Origin: Dickeya dianthicola NCPPB 453
GTDB lineage: Bacteria > Pseudomonadota > Gammaproteobacteria > Enterobacterales > Enterobacteriaceae
Assembly: GCF_000365305.1 (NCBI RefSeq)
Contig: NZ_CM001841.1
Span: 3,195,120 to 3,259,119, forward strand
Length of the DNA stretch: 64,000 nucleotides
Direction: 5' to 3'
Of this stretch, positions 48,469 to 58,423 are shown in pieces (position 1 is the stretch's first letter; each line of letters starts with the position of its first letter). A program made the position numbers and the translations under genes. The notes under the pieces are model-generated. The model was not told where the DNA came from, made no database searches, and was given only the letters and a program-made list of their open reading frames with translations.

Positions 48469-49005
48469 TTAAACGCACGCATCAGGTCTGGCCTGCCATT
48501 CCCGCAGGATAACGTCGGTGTCTTCGACCCGCAGCGTATTGCCGGGAATGATGAAATCACGCCAGACATCATTATGCTGGGCAATCAATTGCGCCGCGCC
48601 AACCGCCCTGCGGTCCGCCGTGGTATGAGCATCGCCTGCTATCGTCTGGGCATAACCGCGGCTGGCGGCATTTTTGATGGTGGCATCGACGCAATAATCG
48701 GTAGCACAGCCACACAGGGTAAAATGCCGTACAGCAAGATGGTTCAGCGTGTCTGCCAGTTCGGTGCGATAAAATGCATCACAGGCGGTTTTGGTGACCG
48801 ATATCTCGTTCGCGGGACGATGCAGCGAGGGCAACAACCGCCATGCCTCGCTGCCGGGCGGCATGTCTGCATCCGCGTGCTGGATAAAAATGGTTTGATC
48901 CGCTGCGTCAATCAACCGATTGATGCGCTCAACCACCATATTCTGCTGATAACGCGGCGTGGCGAACACCCCATTTTGCATATCAACAACAATTAATACC
49001 CGCAT
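48469..49005 (-). CDS. Isochorismatase-family cysteine hydrolase
   Basis: A 178-residue alpha/beta hydrolase of the isochorismatase superfamily. The catalytic triad is visible: Asp8 in VVDMQNGVF, Lys near residue 72 (SVTKTACDAFYRT) and the nucleophile Cys in LCGCATDYCVDATIKNAASRGY. Substrate not determined; relatives hydrolyse nicotinamide, carbamoyl or isochorismate derivatives. Single gene with no metabolic neighbours. Confidence 0.88.
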   Translation of the reverse strand: MRVLIVVDMQNGVFATPRYQQNMVVERINRLIDAADQTIFIQHADADMPPGSEAWRLLPSLHRPANEISVTKTACDAFYRTELADTLNHLAVRHFTLCGCATDYCVDATIKNAASRGYAQTIAGDAHTTADRRAVGAAQLIAQHNDVWRDFIIPGNTLRVEDTDVILREWQARPDACV

Positions 49006-49159
49006 GTTTTTCTCCAGAACCCATAACGCAAGGCACTATCATACTGCTTCACCGGGCAGGCTGGCATAACTACATGAACGGAAATTGAAAGCGGAATTGA
49101 AGACGGGGAAATCAGCGCAAACGAAAACGGGCCAGCATAATGCTGACCCGTTAAAATTT

Positions 49160-49247
49160 TGGCGGAGGAGTAGAGATTCGAACTCTAGAACGCTTTCGCG
49201 TCGCCGGTTTTCAAGACCGGTGCCTTCAACCACTCGGCCACTCCTCC
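49160..49247 (-). tRNA. serT: tRNA-Ser (anticodon TGA)
   Basis: 88 nt including encoded CCA. The acceptor GGAGGAG pairs with CTCCTCC; the anticodon stem-loop CCGGTCTTGAAAACCGG gives anticodon TGA; a long variable arm (GACGCGAAAGCGTT) and TTCGAAT T-loop identify a class II serine tRNA. Position next to yccA agrees with E. coli serT. Reading frames crossing it on both strands are spurious. Confidence 0.97.
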
Positions 49248-49490
49248 GCAACGACGCGAACTATAAACAGTGCGCCGGATATTGTAAAGCGACACATCAC
49301 TCAATCGCTTGAAAAACAGGCAGCAACCGATTGAAAGCGTACAAAATCGCCATCAGGCTCAAGCTTTTATCGTCAACAGCGTAAAGAAGGGTAAAACGGC
49401 TTTAATAGCATAATGCAACTACTTACTCTTCTTAAAGACTACAATGGCCTCTTTAACAGAATGGCCCCTTTAACAGAGAGAGTCGTTATT

Positions 49491-50150
49491 ATGGACCGCA
49501 TTATTGCCTCTTCCACACGTCAGCAGTCGCTGTTCAGTACCCATAAGGTACTTCGTAATACCTATTTCCTGCTGTCGCTGACGCTGGGCTTCTCCGCCGT
49601 CACCGCCACCCTCAGCACTGTGCTGAACCTGCCGTCTCCGGGTCTGATCCTGATGCTGGTCGGCTTTTACGGTCTGATGTTCCTGACATATCGTCTGGCG
49701 GACCGCCCGGCGGGCATCCTGGCCGTGTTCGCGCTGACCGGTTTTATGGGTTATACCCTCGGCCCGTTACTAAGTTCGCTGATTGCCGCCGGCGCCGGCG
49801 ACATTATCATGCTGGCGCTGGGCGGCACGGCACTGGTGTTTTTCTGCTGCTCCGCCTACGTGCTGACCACCCGTAAGGACATGTCGTTCCTGTCCGGCAT
49901 GTTGATGGCGGGTTTCGTGGTGCTGCTGGTGGCGACGATTGCCAACCTGTTCCTGAATCTGCCGGGGCTGCATTTGGCTATCAGCGCGATGTTTACCCTG
50001 TTCTCCGCCGGTGCGATTCTGTGGGAAACTAGCAACATCGTCCACGGCGGCGAAACCAACTACATTCGTGCGACAGTCAGCCTGTATGTTTCCATCTACA
50101 ACCTGTTTGTCAGCCTGCTGAGCCTGTTGGGAATGTCGCGCAGCGAGTAA
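49491..50150 (+). CDS. yccA: Modulator of FtsH protease YccA (BAX inhibitor-1 family)
   Basis: A 219-residue inner-membrane protein with seven hydrophobic segments, a BI-1 family member known in E. coli as substrate and modulator of FtsH. The N-terminus [25 protein letters not shown] and end [21 protein letters not shown] are characteristic. Start 49491 chosen over an upstream in-frame ATG by family N-terminus. Terminator follows. Confidence 0.95.
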   Translation: MDRIIASSTRQQSLFSTHKVLRNTYFLLSLTLGFSAVTATLSTVLNLPSPGLILMLVGFYGLMFLTYRLADRPAGILAVFALTGFMGYTLGPLLSSLIAAGAGDIIMLALGGTALVFFCCSAYVLTTRKDMSFLSGMLMAGFVVLLVATIANLFLNLPGLHLAISAMFTLFSAGAILWETSNIVHGGETNYIRATVSLYVSIYNLFVSLLSLLGMSRSE

Positions 50151-50177
50151 CCGGGCGTCGACGCCAGATACAGCCAA

Positions 50178-50206
50178 ACAAGGCGCCTTCGGGCGCCTTG
50201 TCGTTT
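50178..50206 (+). terminator. Terminator of yccA
   Basis: ACAAGGCGCC, TTCG tetraloop, GGCGCCTTGT, then CGTTTTT: a classic rho-independent structure. Confidence 0.93.
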
Positions 50207-50302
50207 TTCTGCGGCACCATCCAAACCGTGCTACGCGCCATCTTCTGTGTTCGCGGCAAAGTTTGCTAGACTAGGCGTGTTTTCACGTCATACCGAGGCA
50301 AT

Positions 50303-50632
50303 ATGTTAGTGTTCGAAGACCGGGTCATCGATACCGATGCTCAGGGATATCTGAAAGACAGCAGCGACTGGCAAGAAGGCATGGCCCCCATGCTGGCGGA
50401 GCAGGAAGGCATCACGCTCACTGATGCGCACTGGGAAGTCGTGCGCTTCGTCAGGGCGTTTTACATCGAATTCAATACCTCGCCCGCCATCCGCATGCTG
50501 GTTAAGGCAATGGCCCAGAAATACGGCGAGGAGAAAGGCAACAGCCGCTATCTCTATCGTCTGTTTCCCAAAGGCCCGGCTAAACAGGCGACCAAAATTG
50601 CCGGGCTGCCGAAGCCGGTAAAATGCATTTGA
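50303..50632 (+). CDS. tusE: Sulfurtransferase TusE
   Basis: Accepts sulfur from TusBCD and passes it to MnmA for 2-thiouridine in tRNA. 109 residues of DsrC type, with the C-terminal motif ending GLPKPVKCI, where the penultimate Cys108 is the sulfur carrier. Convergent with acyP, 16 bp apart. Confidence 0.95.
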   Translation: MLVFEDRVIDTDAQGYLKDSSDWQEGMAPMLAEQEGITLTDAHWEVVRFVRAFYIEFNTSPAIRMLVKAMAQKYGEEKGNSRYLYRLFPKGPAKQATKIAGLPKPVKCI

Positions 50633-50648
50633 ATATTCAGGCGCGGGC

Positions 50649-50927
50649 TCAATAGCGAATGGTAAAATCGCGCGCATCGGTGGCGGGGTGCGGTTCCATC
50701 AGCACCTTATCCACCCGGGCATGGCGCGGCCCTCCTTGCTTCAGCCAAGCTACCAGTTGATCTACGGCATGCGCCTCGCCGCTGGCGACGACTTCCACAC
50801 TGCCGTCATCGCAGTTTTTGACGTAACCGCGCACACCCAACTGACGAGCCTGCAGTTGGGTGTGATAGCGAAACCCCACCCCTTGCACCATTCCGTAGAC
50901 CCAGGCAATTACGGATACCGTCGACAT
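50649..50927 (-). CDS. acyP: Acylphosphatase
   Basis: Hydrolyses acyl phosphates. 92 residues with the active-site loop [15 protein letters not shown] (Arg) and [17 protein letters not shown] (Asn), and the end RDFTIRY. The ATG at 50927 follows GAGGAGGG, clearly better than the extension upstream. Confidence 0.95.
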   Translation of the reverse strand: MSTVSVIAWVYGMVQGVGFRYHTQLQARQLGVRGYVKNCDDGSVEVVASGEAHAVDQLVAWLKQGGPRHARVDKVLMEPHPATDARDFTIRY

Positions 50928-51071
50928 TTTTCCCTCCTCAATCGCCATCCGGTACAGTGTAAAAATGCATCAGAGTTAACGCATTTTTGCCAGCGTTCAG
51001 CCTATTATTAATACAACAAACAGACCGACGGGCTAAGCCGTCCGGATGAAGATTGTCACCGCGCCTGATGA

Positions 51072-51100
51072 CTTGAAAACCACACGCCATCCCCCCATCT
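51072..51100 (+). promoter_or_regulatory. Sigma-32 heat-shock promoter of hspQ
   Basis: CTTGAAA (51072-51078), 14-bp spacer, CCCCATCT (51093-51100), matching the RpoH consensus at both boxes, 31 bp before the hspQ ATG. Confidence 0.88.
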
Positions 51101-51131
51101 AAGGTACGTCATACGTTTCTCGGGAGGTCAT

Positions 51132-51455
51132 ATGATTAACTGTAAATTCACCATCGGCCAGCAGATTCGTCATAAACTACTGGGGTATCCCGGCGTCGTC
51201 ATCGACATTGATCCTGAATATTCCCTTGAGCAACCGAAGTGGGAAGAGCTTGCGGTCAATGACACCTTGCGAACAGCACCCTGGTATCACGTGGTGATGG
51301 AAGATGGGCAGGGCCGACCGATTCATACCTATCTGGCGGAAGCACAACTGGTTGAAGCACAACGGGTTAATGAAGACCCCAACCTTTCAGAGCATCCATC
51401 GCTGGATGAACTGGCCGCCACTATCCGACGCCGCGCCCCGCGCCTGCTGCACTAA
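51132..51455 (+). CDS. hspQ: Heat shock protein HspQ
   Basis: A 107-residue hemimethylated-DNA-binding-like (YccV) protein known as a Lon specificity-enhancing factor. Motifs [26 protein letters not shown] and [23 protein letters not shown] are standard. A good ribosome site (GGGAGGT) and a sigma-32 promoter precede it, fitting heat-shock induction. Confidence 0.96.
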   Translation: MINCKFTIGQQIRHKLLGYPGVVIDIDPEYSLEQPKWEELAVNDTLRTAPWYHVVMEDGQGRPIHTYLAEAQLVEAQRVNEDPNLSEHPSLDELAATIRRRAPRLLH

Positions 51456-51562
51456 TATCTCATGATTGTGGCGCGCGTTTGCCGTCAGTCATGCGTTTAC
51501 CGTCAATATTGCCCTTTACCAAGAAACAGTATTGCTCTTTACCGAGGAACAAAGATGCCCGC

Positions 51563-51976
51563 CTATTTCTCCAGCCCTAGCCGGGGAATTTCAATTTTCG
51601 GGCAACGGTCCATCACCACCGTCAGTCCCGCGTCATGCGCCAGTACCGCCGCCGCTTCGTTGATGACGCCGATTTGCAGCCACAGCACCCGCGCACCGAT
51701 AGCTATCGCCTCCTGAGCGACTTCAAACACGGCGTCAGGCTGGCGAAAGACATCAACCATATCAACCGGTTCCGGAATATCGCCCAATGACGCATACGCG
51801 GTTTGCCCCAGCAGGGTTTGCCCCGCCAGACGTGGGCTGACCGGAATCACCCGGTATCCCTGCCCAAGCAGATAAGCCATCACCCCGTGGCTGGGGCGCG
51901 AAGGGTTCTCGCTGGCCCCGACCAGCGCAATGGTTTTCACCTGGTTCAGTACCGCTTTAATATCGCTGTCTTGCAT
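51563..51976 (-). CDS. yccU: CoA-binding protein YccU
   Basis: A 137-residue Rossmann-fold CoA_binding domain protein: TIALVGASENPSRPSHGVMAYLLGQGYRVIPV and VDVFRQPDAV with WLQIGVINEAAA. The role is unknown. Convergent with hspQ; order is as in E. coli. Confidence 0.93.
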   Translation of the reverse strand: MQDSDIKAVLNQVKTIALVGASENPSRPSHGVMAYLLGQGYRVIPVSPRLAGQTLLGQTAYASLGDIPEPVDMVDVFRQPDAVFEVAQEAIAIGARVLWLQIGVINEAAAVLAHDAGLTVVMDRCPKIEIPRLGLEK

Positions 51977-52243
51977 GGTTGACTCCGTGACCGTTGACCC
52001 GATGAACGCCCGCTCTCAGACATGATGCCGGAAACCCCGAAGGCGTCAGGCGCTGCCTGTTATCAGTGTAACGCAGAATACCCGCGCCGATACGTCGTAC
52101 CGACAAAATCCATCGGCAGAGACACAATGAGCGCAACGCACCGCCTTAGCGTCTATTAATAACCAAATATTTCATTTTTAAAATTTTGACACATTCTATT
52201 CATTACTGAACAATACGACGATCAGATCCGTAATGAGGCATGT

Positions 52244-52891
52244 ATGAAAACAATTTTCGCTATCGCCGCCACGCTGTGGTTGCTCACGCTCAGTTCTCTG
52301 GCGATGGCGACAACGCTAAAACTCAGGCCTGATATTGAACTGATGATGGTTGATGGGAAAAAAGTTTCCGGTTCGCTGCTCAACGGCGCAGACAGTCTCG
52401 AACTGGAAAAGGGCTATCATCAAATCGTGTTCCAGGCGTTGCGAACGGTTGGGTCATCCACCGGAGCAAAACAGACTTATCGCTCACCCGGTTTGATTGC
52501 CGTATTCGATGCTCACAACCTCAATGAGGTTTCCATCCTCTTTCCAGACCTGGAAAGCCCAAATGTGCAGCGGAATTTCAGCCAGTCACCCGATTATCAA
52601 CTGGTGGACAGCAAAAAACTGCCCATCCCGATCCGCACCGATGTGTTGCGCGCGGGCGAGGCGGAACTGTCTAGTGAAATCGAAAAACGCATGGCTGATT
52701 ACAATCGTTCGGATCAACCGGCGGCGGTCATCACCTTCGCGCCGCAATTCCCCGCGAAGCTCTCTGCCACGACCAGCGCACCAGCTAATCCGTTGGATCC
52801 GCTCGGCATCATGCAGTACTGGTTTCAGCAAGCCGACAAAGGAACGCGCCAGCGATTTCTGGAATGGGCGCGGGAAAGAGAAGCCCAATAA
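52244..52891 (+). CDS. yccT: YccT family periplasmic protein (DUF2057/UPF0319)
   Basis: A 215-residue exported protein: signal peptide MKTIFAIAATLWLLTLSSLAMA with cleavage near residue 22, then LKLRPDIELMMVDGKKVSGSLL and the family end segment. In E. coli YccT (CsgI) is reported to restrain curli subunit polymerisation; whether that holds here is unknown. GC content lower than its neighbours. Confidence 0.88.
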   Translation: MKTIFAIAATLWLLTLSSLAMATTLKLRPDIELMMVDGKKVSGSLLNGADSLELEKGYHQIVFQALRTVGSSTGAKQTYRSPGLIAVFDAHNLNEVSILFPDLESPNVQRNFSQSPDYQLVDSKKLPIPIRTDVLRAGEAELSSEIEKRMADYNRSDQPAAVITFAPQFPAKLSATTSAPANPLDPLGIMQYWFQQADKGTRQRFLEWAREREAQ

Positions 52892-53018
52892 GTATGCTGA
52901 TTTTACAGACAAAAAACGCTGTTTTTGGAAAGATGCTCGCATTTTTTCAGTCTGCCGCTTTCCACTGAAACCGTGTTTCCGTAATCTGTGACGACTATAC
53001 TGTTCGAAGGATGTCGTC

Positions 53019-53477
53019 ATGGAGTACACCACCCGCACAATCGAGGTGCATAAGCACATTGCATTGGTTGCGCATGATCACTGTAAAGAACCGCTGCTGG
53101 AATGGGTTAGCGCTAACAAGACCCAACTGGCGGAACACCATTTATATGCTACCGGCACCACAGGCAATCTGATTCAACTGCACACCGGCCTACCGGTCAG
53201 AAGCATGCTAAGTGGGCCGATGGGCGGTGATCAGCAGGTGGGAGCCCTGATCTCCGAGGAGAAAATCGACATGCTGATTTTTTTCTGGGATCCGCTGAAC
53301 GCCGTGCCGCATGACCCCGATGTCAAAGCGCTGTTGCGCCTGGCAACGGTGTGGAACATTCCGGTCGCCACCAACCGCTCCACAGCAGACTTCCTGATTA
53401 ACTCCACACTGTTCCGCCAGTCGGTTTCCGTCACGATTCCGGATTATCAGCGCTACCTTCAGGGCCGACTGAAGTAA
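53019..53477 (+). CDS. mgsA: Methylglyoxal synthase
   Basis: Converts dihydroxyacetone phosphate to methylglyoxal, relieving phosphate-sugar stress. 152 residues with [12 protein letters not shown], the phosphate site [10 protein letters not shown], and catalytic aspartates in [14 protein letters not shown] and [20 protein letters not shown]. Convergent with helD over a terminator. Confidence 0.97.
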   Translation: MEYTTRTIEVHKHIALVAHDHCKEPLLEWVSANKTQLAEHHLYATGTTGNLIQLHTGLPVRSMLSGPMGGDQQVGALISEEKIDMLIFFWDPLNAVPHDPDVKALLRLATVWNIPVATNRSTADFLINSTLFRQSVSVTIPDYQRYLQGRLK

Positions 53478-53495
53478 CCGCCGTTTTTCCGTCAC

Positions 53496-53522
53496 AACTG
53501 GCCGGCATCCCGGCCAGTTTTC
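53496..53522. terminator. Terminator between mgsA and helD
   Basis: AACTGGCCGG / CCGGCCAGTT with a 4-nt loop, then TTTCG on the + strand, 19 bp after mgsA; it may also serve helD from the other side. Confidence 0.85.
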
Positions 53523-53551
53523 GCTTCCGAATTGAAACAGATACGTTACCG

Positions 53552-55609
53552 TTAGCCCGGTTTGCGCTGTATCGGCACGCCCAACTGATGCAAATCGTCC
53601 ACAAACACCGATGGTTCATCACGATCGTACAGCAGCCACACCTGATGTTTCGCCCGGGTCAACGCCACATACAACAATCGGCGCTCCTCCGCATCCGGGA
53701 AAGGCTCCGGCTGCGGCAACAGAACCGCTTCCAGCACCGATTCGCGCGGCGGCGCGGGAAAACCGTCACGCCCTTCATGCAGACCCAGCACAATCACATA
53801 GTCCGCCTGCTGCCCTTTACTGGCATGAATAGTCATGAAATCAAGATGTAAATGCGGCCAGCGGGTCTGCGCCTTTTCCAGCGCATCAGGCCGCAAATGG
53901 TGATAACGCGCCAGCACCAGAATGCGCGCTTGCGTTGTCACATACCCGCTCATCTTGTCCAGCAAGGCCTCAAGCTGTTCCTGCGCCAGCAACACCACCG
54001 ATTTTTTATTGCCGTCTCGCAGGCTATTGAGTGCTTTTTTCAATTGGGCCGGATTTTGTTGAATGAAGCGGCTGGCGATATCCCCAATACGGTGATTAAA
54101 GCGGTAAATGGTATCCAGCACACACTGCGCACCTTCGCCAAAGTGCCGTTCAAATGTCGTGGTAAGCGTCAGCTCAGCGCCGCTAAAGCGGTAGATCGCC
54201 TGCCAGTCATCGCCAACCGCAAACAGGCTGCTATCGGGAATCTGTCGTCGCAGCGCATCCAGCAAGCGGGCGCGCTGGGGAGAAATATCCTGAAATTCGT
54301 CCACCAAAATATGTCGCCACGGACTGACAAAACGCCCTTTGTCCAGAAAATTGACCGCCTGATGGATCAAACCGGAAAAGTCCACCGCCCCCTCGTCTTT
54401 CAACGCTTTTTTCCAGGCTTTCAGCAACGGCGCCATTAATCGCAACCGTTGCTGAAACAGCGGGCGCGTTTCGTCATCGGCCAGCGCCAGCATCTCGCTT
54501 TGGGTGCCGCCCTGCATCCGCATCAGCCCCAACCACCGTTCCAGCCGGCCGGCCAGCCGCGATGCGATAGCCGCATCCTGCCAGAAATTGCCCTCAGGCA
54601 GCGTCCACTCCAGTTCTTCGGTCAGCCACTGTCGCCATCCTTTCGCCTGGGTTTTCTTTTCGTCGCACTGCTGCTGCCAGTGCTGGATCAAAAATGCGCG
54701 CCGGTGCGCGCCGTCGGTTTCCAGTCGGCTTATCACCGGCGCCTTGCGGCTGCACTGCTGAATGATGTGCAACGCCAGCGCATGAAAGGTCTTGGCCTGA
54801 ACCTCGTCGGTGTGCAGTCGTTCACGGATGCGGCTGTTCATTTCATCCGCGGCCTGCCGGCCAAACGCCAGCAGCAGGATCTGTTGCGCCGACGCTTCGG
54901 CCCGATGCAGCAACCAGGCGGCACGCGCCACCAGCACCGACGTTTTGCCGCTGCCGGCGCCAGCCAGCACCAGCACCGCGTTTTCGCCGTTCACCACCGC
55001 CTGGCACTGACTGGGGTTTAACGGCGAACTTTCCACCGTATCGAAAAACGCGTTCTGCTCTACCAGTATCGTTTCCGTCCAGCGCTGGTTGGCTTGCTGA
55101 CGCAATGCCTCCCCCTGCTCCAGCCAGCGCAGACAACGCTGATAGTTGTCCCGACAATGATCAAACTCGTCCAGACGCGCCAGCGGCAACGGCAATGCGG
55201 CAAAGCCCGCCCGGATATCCTGCTGCACGTGCGCCAGCGCCTGGCGGCTGAACCAGCCATCCGCCGTTTCCCGATCCGCAATCGTATCCACCAACTGTTG
55301 CAATACGTCTTTGCAGACCTCGCTCATCTCCTGACTCCAGCTCTGCCAGGACTTGAACAGATGGCGGAAAAACTGCTGGGTTTCCTGCCATTCCGTACCG
55401 TGCAGGCGCACCACCTTGTTTTCCGGCAACTCGAATTCCAGCTCGCCCCAGATCAACCCTTTCTTGCAGCGAATCGCCAGCAACTGATTAAACGGAATGA
55501 GATATTCATGCCGATCACCGCTGACATTGACGCCGGCATTCAGCAATTGCACACGGTTGTAGGGATGCTGCGCCAGATGCTTACCCAACGCGGTCGATTT
55601 CAGTTCCAT
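53552..55609 (-). CDS. helD: DNA helicase IV
   Basis: 3'-5' superfamily I helicase, 685 residues. Motif I LVLAGAGSGKTSVLVARAAWLL, motif II HILVDEFQDISPQRA, motif III FAVGDDWQAIYRFSGA, motif V TIHASKGQQADYV and motif VI RRLLYVALTRAKHQVW are complete, with the HelD-specific N-terminal domain (HEYLIPFNQLLAIRCKKGLIWGELEFELP). Start 55609 chosen to match the E. coli N-terminus MELK. Confidence 0.96.
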   Translation of the reverse strand: MELKSTALGKHLAQHPYNRVQLLNAGVNVSGDRHEYLIPFNQLLAIRCKKGLIWGELEFELPENKVVRLHGTEWQETQQFFRHLFKSWQSWSQEMSEVCKDVLQQLVDTIADRETADGWFSRQALAHVQQDIRAGFAALPLPLARLDEFDHCRDNYQRCLRWLEQGEALRQQANQRWTETILVEQNAFFDTVESSPLNPSQCQAVVNGENAVLVLAGAGSGKTSVLVARAAWLLHRAEASAQQILLLAFGRQAADEMNSRIRERLHTDEVQAKTFHALALHIIQQCSRKAPVISRLETDGAHRRAFLIQHWQQQCDEKKTQAKGWRQWLTEELEWTLPEGNFWQDAAIASRLAGRLERWLGLMRMQGGTQSEMLALADDETRPLFQQRLRLMAPLLKAWKKALKDEGAVDFSGLIHQAVNFLDKGRFVSPWRHILVDEFQDISPQRARLLDALRRQIPDSSLFAVGDDWQAIYRFSGAELTLTTTFERHFGEGAQCVLDTIYRFNHRIGDIASRFIQQNPAQLKKALNSLRDGNKKSVVLLAQEQLEALLDKMSGYVTTQARILVLARYHHLRPDALEKAQTRWPHLHLDFMTIHASKGQQADYVIVLGLHEGRDGFPAPPRESVLEAVLLPQPEPFPDAEERRLLYVALTRAKHQVWLLYDRDEPSVFVDDLHQLGVPIQRKPG

Positions 55610-55762
55610 GAGCCCTGCGCCATTTTCAGAAGAAATGTTCAAAGTTGTAGTGTAACCGCTATCCGACTTCACGCTCTAGCCAGAAAAACACGTTAGAATA
55701 ACCCGACTAATAATGTGATAATTCGTTCCCCGTCATAGGGTTTGATCGAGGATAGTCCTATC

Positions 55763-56209
55763 ATGCGAGTCGTACTCAATATCCTGAATTTCGTGCTGGG
55801 CGGTTTTTTCACTACGCTCGCCTGGCTGCTGGCTACCGCCGTCAGCATTGTGCTGGTATTTACCCTGCCGCTGACGCGCTCATGCTGGGAAATAACCAAA
55901 CTTTCTCTGCTGCCGTACGGCAACGAAGCCATCCATATCGATGAGCTGCGTCCGGAGCAGAAAAGCTCGCTGCTCAATGCCGGCGGCGCCTTGCTGAATG
56001 TCTTCTGGCTGATCGTTTTCGGCTGGTGGCTGTGTCTGTCGCACATCGTCAGCGGAATCGCCCAGTGCCTGACTATCATCGGCATTCCGGTCGGGATCGC
56101 TAATTTCAAAATTGCCGCCATCGCCCTCTGGCCGGTGGGGCGCCGCGTGGTGTCGGTGGAAGAAGCGCAAGCCGCCAGAGAAGCCAACGCCCGCCGGCGT
56201 TATCAGTAA
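55763..56209 (+). CDS. yccF: Inner membrane protein YccF
   Basis: A 148-residue membrane protein with two YccF-type repeats: ILNFVLGGFFTTLAWLLATAVS and LTRSCWEITKLSLLPYGNE, then a second pair ending IIGIPVGIANFKIAAIALWPVGRRVV. Function unknown. Start at 55763 matches E. coli; followed 18 bp later by yccS, likely one operon. Confidence 0.94.
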   Translation: MRVVLNILNFVLGGFFTTLAWLLATAVSIVLVFTLPLTRSCWEITKLSLLPYGNEAIHIDELRPEQKSSLLNAGGALLNVFWLIVFGWWLCLSHIVSGIAQCLTIIGIPVGIANFKIAAIALWPVGRRVVSVEEAQAAREANARRRYQ

Positions 56210-56227
56210 CCGGAACGGATCATCATC

Positions 56228-58423
56228 GTGCAACTGAGCGTTTCGACCAGCCTGCGGCGAGTCATCTACAACAGCAGTTGGCTGTATAACCTGCGAATTC
56301 TGATCGCGCTCAGCGGCGTGGCGTTCCTGCCCTGGTGGCTGGGTGTTCCCACCGGCACCATCCCCTTGACGCTGGGCGTGGTGGCCGCTGCCCTGACCGA
56401 CCTCGATGACCGGTTGTCCGGCCGCCTGTTTAATCTGCTAATTACGCTCGCCTGTTTTTTGGTCGCGTCGGTGTCTATCCAACTGCTCTACCCGCACCCC
56501 TGGCTATTTATCGTCGGTCTGGCGATCTCGACCTGGAGCTTTATTCTGCTGGGCTCGCTGGGGCAACGCTACGCTACTATCGCTTTCGGCGCGCTGCTGA
56601 TCGCCATCTACACTATGCTGGGCATTTCGCTCTACAGCGACTGGTATCAGCAGCCGTTTTTGCTGCTGCTGGGCGCGTTGTGGTATAACCTGCTGACCTT
56701 GCTCGGCCATCTGCTGTTCCCTATCCGGCCGCTGCAAGACAATCTGGCCCGTTGCTACCAGCAATTGGCCCACTATCTGGAAACCAAATCCAACCTGTTC
56801 GACCCCGATATCGACGACAACGACCAGCCGCTGATCGACGTGGCGATGGCCAACGGTCAGTTGGTGGATACGCTCAATCAAGCCAAAGCATCGCTGCTGA
56901 CACGGCTGCGCGGCGATCGCGGTCAGCGCGGCACCCGACGTACGCTACACTATTACTTTGTCGCGCAGGACATCCACGAGCGGGCCAGCTCGGCGCATAT
57001 TCAGTATGAGCAGCTACGTCATACGCTGCGCTATAGCGATGTGCCTTTTCGGTTCCAGCGCTTATTGTTTATGTTGTCCCGCGCCTGCCAGCAAGTCTCG
57101 CAGTCCATTCTGCTGCAGCAAAAATACCAACATGACTACCGTATCGAGCGCGCCTTCTCCCATCTGGACGCCGCTCTCGACAGGCTGGCGGCTCAGGGAG
57201 CGGAAACCTTATCCATCAAGGCGCTACGCCATCTGCTCAATAATCTGCGCGCGATTGACGCCCAGTTGATCAATATCCAGTCCGAACAGACGCTCGAACG
57301 CCATAATCACCATCTCCCGGTAGAAAACCGATTATCGGACGATAAAATCGCCGGCTGGAGCGATATCAGGCTGCGTCTCAACCGCCATCTTACGCCGCAG
57401 TCGTCGCTGTTCCGTCACGCGGTGCGCATGTCGCTGGTGCTGTGCGTCGGATACGCGATTATCCAGTTGGCCGATTTGCAACACGGCTACTGGATTCTGC
57501 TGACCAGTCTGTTTGTCTGCCAGCCTAACTACAACGCCACTCGCCGGCGTTTGGCGCTGCGTATTGTCGGCACGCTGGGCGGCGTGCTTATCGGCGTGCC
57601 GCTGCTGTATATCGTTCCGTCGCTGGAAGGGCAACTGGCGCTGATTGTCATCAGCGGCGTACTGTTTTTCGCGTTCCGCACCGTGCAATACGCACAGGCC
57701 ACGCTGTTTATCACCCTGCTGGTGTTGATGTGTTTTAATCTGCTGGGCGAAGGACTGGAAGTCGCCATTCCCCGAGTGGTCGATACGTTGCTGGGCTGCG
57801 GCATTGCCTGGGCGGCGGTCAGCTTTATCTGGCCGGACTGGAAATTTCGCGGTTTTCCTGCGGTGATCAACCGGGCCATGAACAATAATTGCCGTTATCT
57901 TGATGCCATCATGGTTCAGTATCATCAGGGTAAAGACAACCGGCTTTCTTATCGAATTGCCCGCCGCGACGCCCACAACAGCGATGCGGAACTGGCTTCG
58001 GTGGTGTCCAATATGTCTGCCGAACCACATGCCCGACCGAACACGCTGGAAAACGCCTTCAGATTGATGTGCCTCAACCACACTCTGCTGGGGTATATCT
58101 CCACCCTGGGCGCGCACCGCGAACACATCCGAACGATCGAAACGCTGCAGTTGCTGAATGATGCCGTCTGTTACGTCGACGACGCTCTGCATCAGGACAA
58201 TGGCGACCAGGCCGAGCTGGACAAAGAACTGGACGCGCTGAAAAACCGCATCCATACCCAGTCACCAGAGCAAGACAGTAAAGAACAGTTGGTATTGCAA
58301 CAGGTTAATCTAATCATCGGCCTGCTGCCGGAACTGACGCAGCTAAAAAACCAGATGATTGCCGAAGAGAATCGACTACAGGAGCCGATGCACCGCAATC
58401 GACAACAGACCTCAACGCACTAA
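56228..58423 (+). CDS. yccS: FUSC-family membrane protein YccS
   Basis: A 731-residue inner-membrane protein with two clusters of membrane segments (about residues 20-165 and 395-545) separated by a cytoplasmic helical region; it is related to aromatic acid exporter AaeB and fusaric acid resistance proteins. Motifs TIPLTLGVVAAALTDLDDRL and GYWILLTSLFVCQPNYNATRRRL are typical. Substrate unknown. It begins with GTG. Its end overlaps the convergent tfoX gene by 4 bp. Confidence 0.93.
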   Translation: MQLSVSTSLRRVIYNSSWLYNLRILIALSGVAFLPWWLGVPTGTIPLTLGVVAAALTDLDDRLSGRLFNLLITLACFLVASVSIQLLYPHPWLFIVGLAISTWSFILLGSLGQRYATIAFGALLIAIYTMLGISLYSDWYQQPFLLLLGALWYNLLTLLGHLLFPIRPLQDNLARCYQQLAHYLETKSNLFDPDIDDNDQPLIDVAMANGQLVDTLNQAKASLLTRLRGDRGQRGTRRTLHYYFVAQDIHERASSAHIQYEQLRHTLRYSDVPFRFQRLLFMLSRACQQVSQSILLQQKYQHDYRIERAFSHLDAALDRLAAQGAETLSIKALRHLLNNLRAIDAQLINIQSEQTLERHNHHLPVENRLSDDKIAGWSDIRLRLNRHLTPQSSLFRHAVRMSLVLCVGYAIIQLADLQHGYWILLTSLFVCQPNYNATRRRLALRIVGTLGGVLIGVPLLYIVPSLEGQLALIVISGVLFFAFRTVQYAQATLFITLLVLMCFNLLGEGLEVAIPRVVDTLLGCGIAWAAVSFIWPDWKFRGFPAVINRAMNNNCRYLDAIMVQYHQGKDNRLSYRIARRDAHNSDAELASVVSNMSAEPHARPNTLENAFRLMCLNHTLLGYISTLGAHREHIRTIETLQLLNDAVCYVDDALHQDNGDQAELDKELDALKNRIHTQSPEQDSKEQLVLQQVNLIIGLLPELTQLKNQMIAEENRLQEPMHRNRQQTSTH

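Noticed and set aside
49039-49312. Reading frames over the tRNA-Ser gene (49039-49251 minus, 49085-49312 plus)
   Set aside because: They cross a complete tRNA and have no protein-like features.
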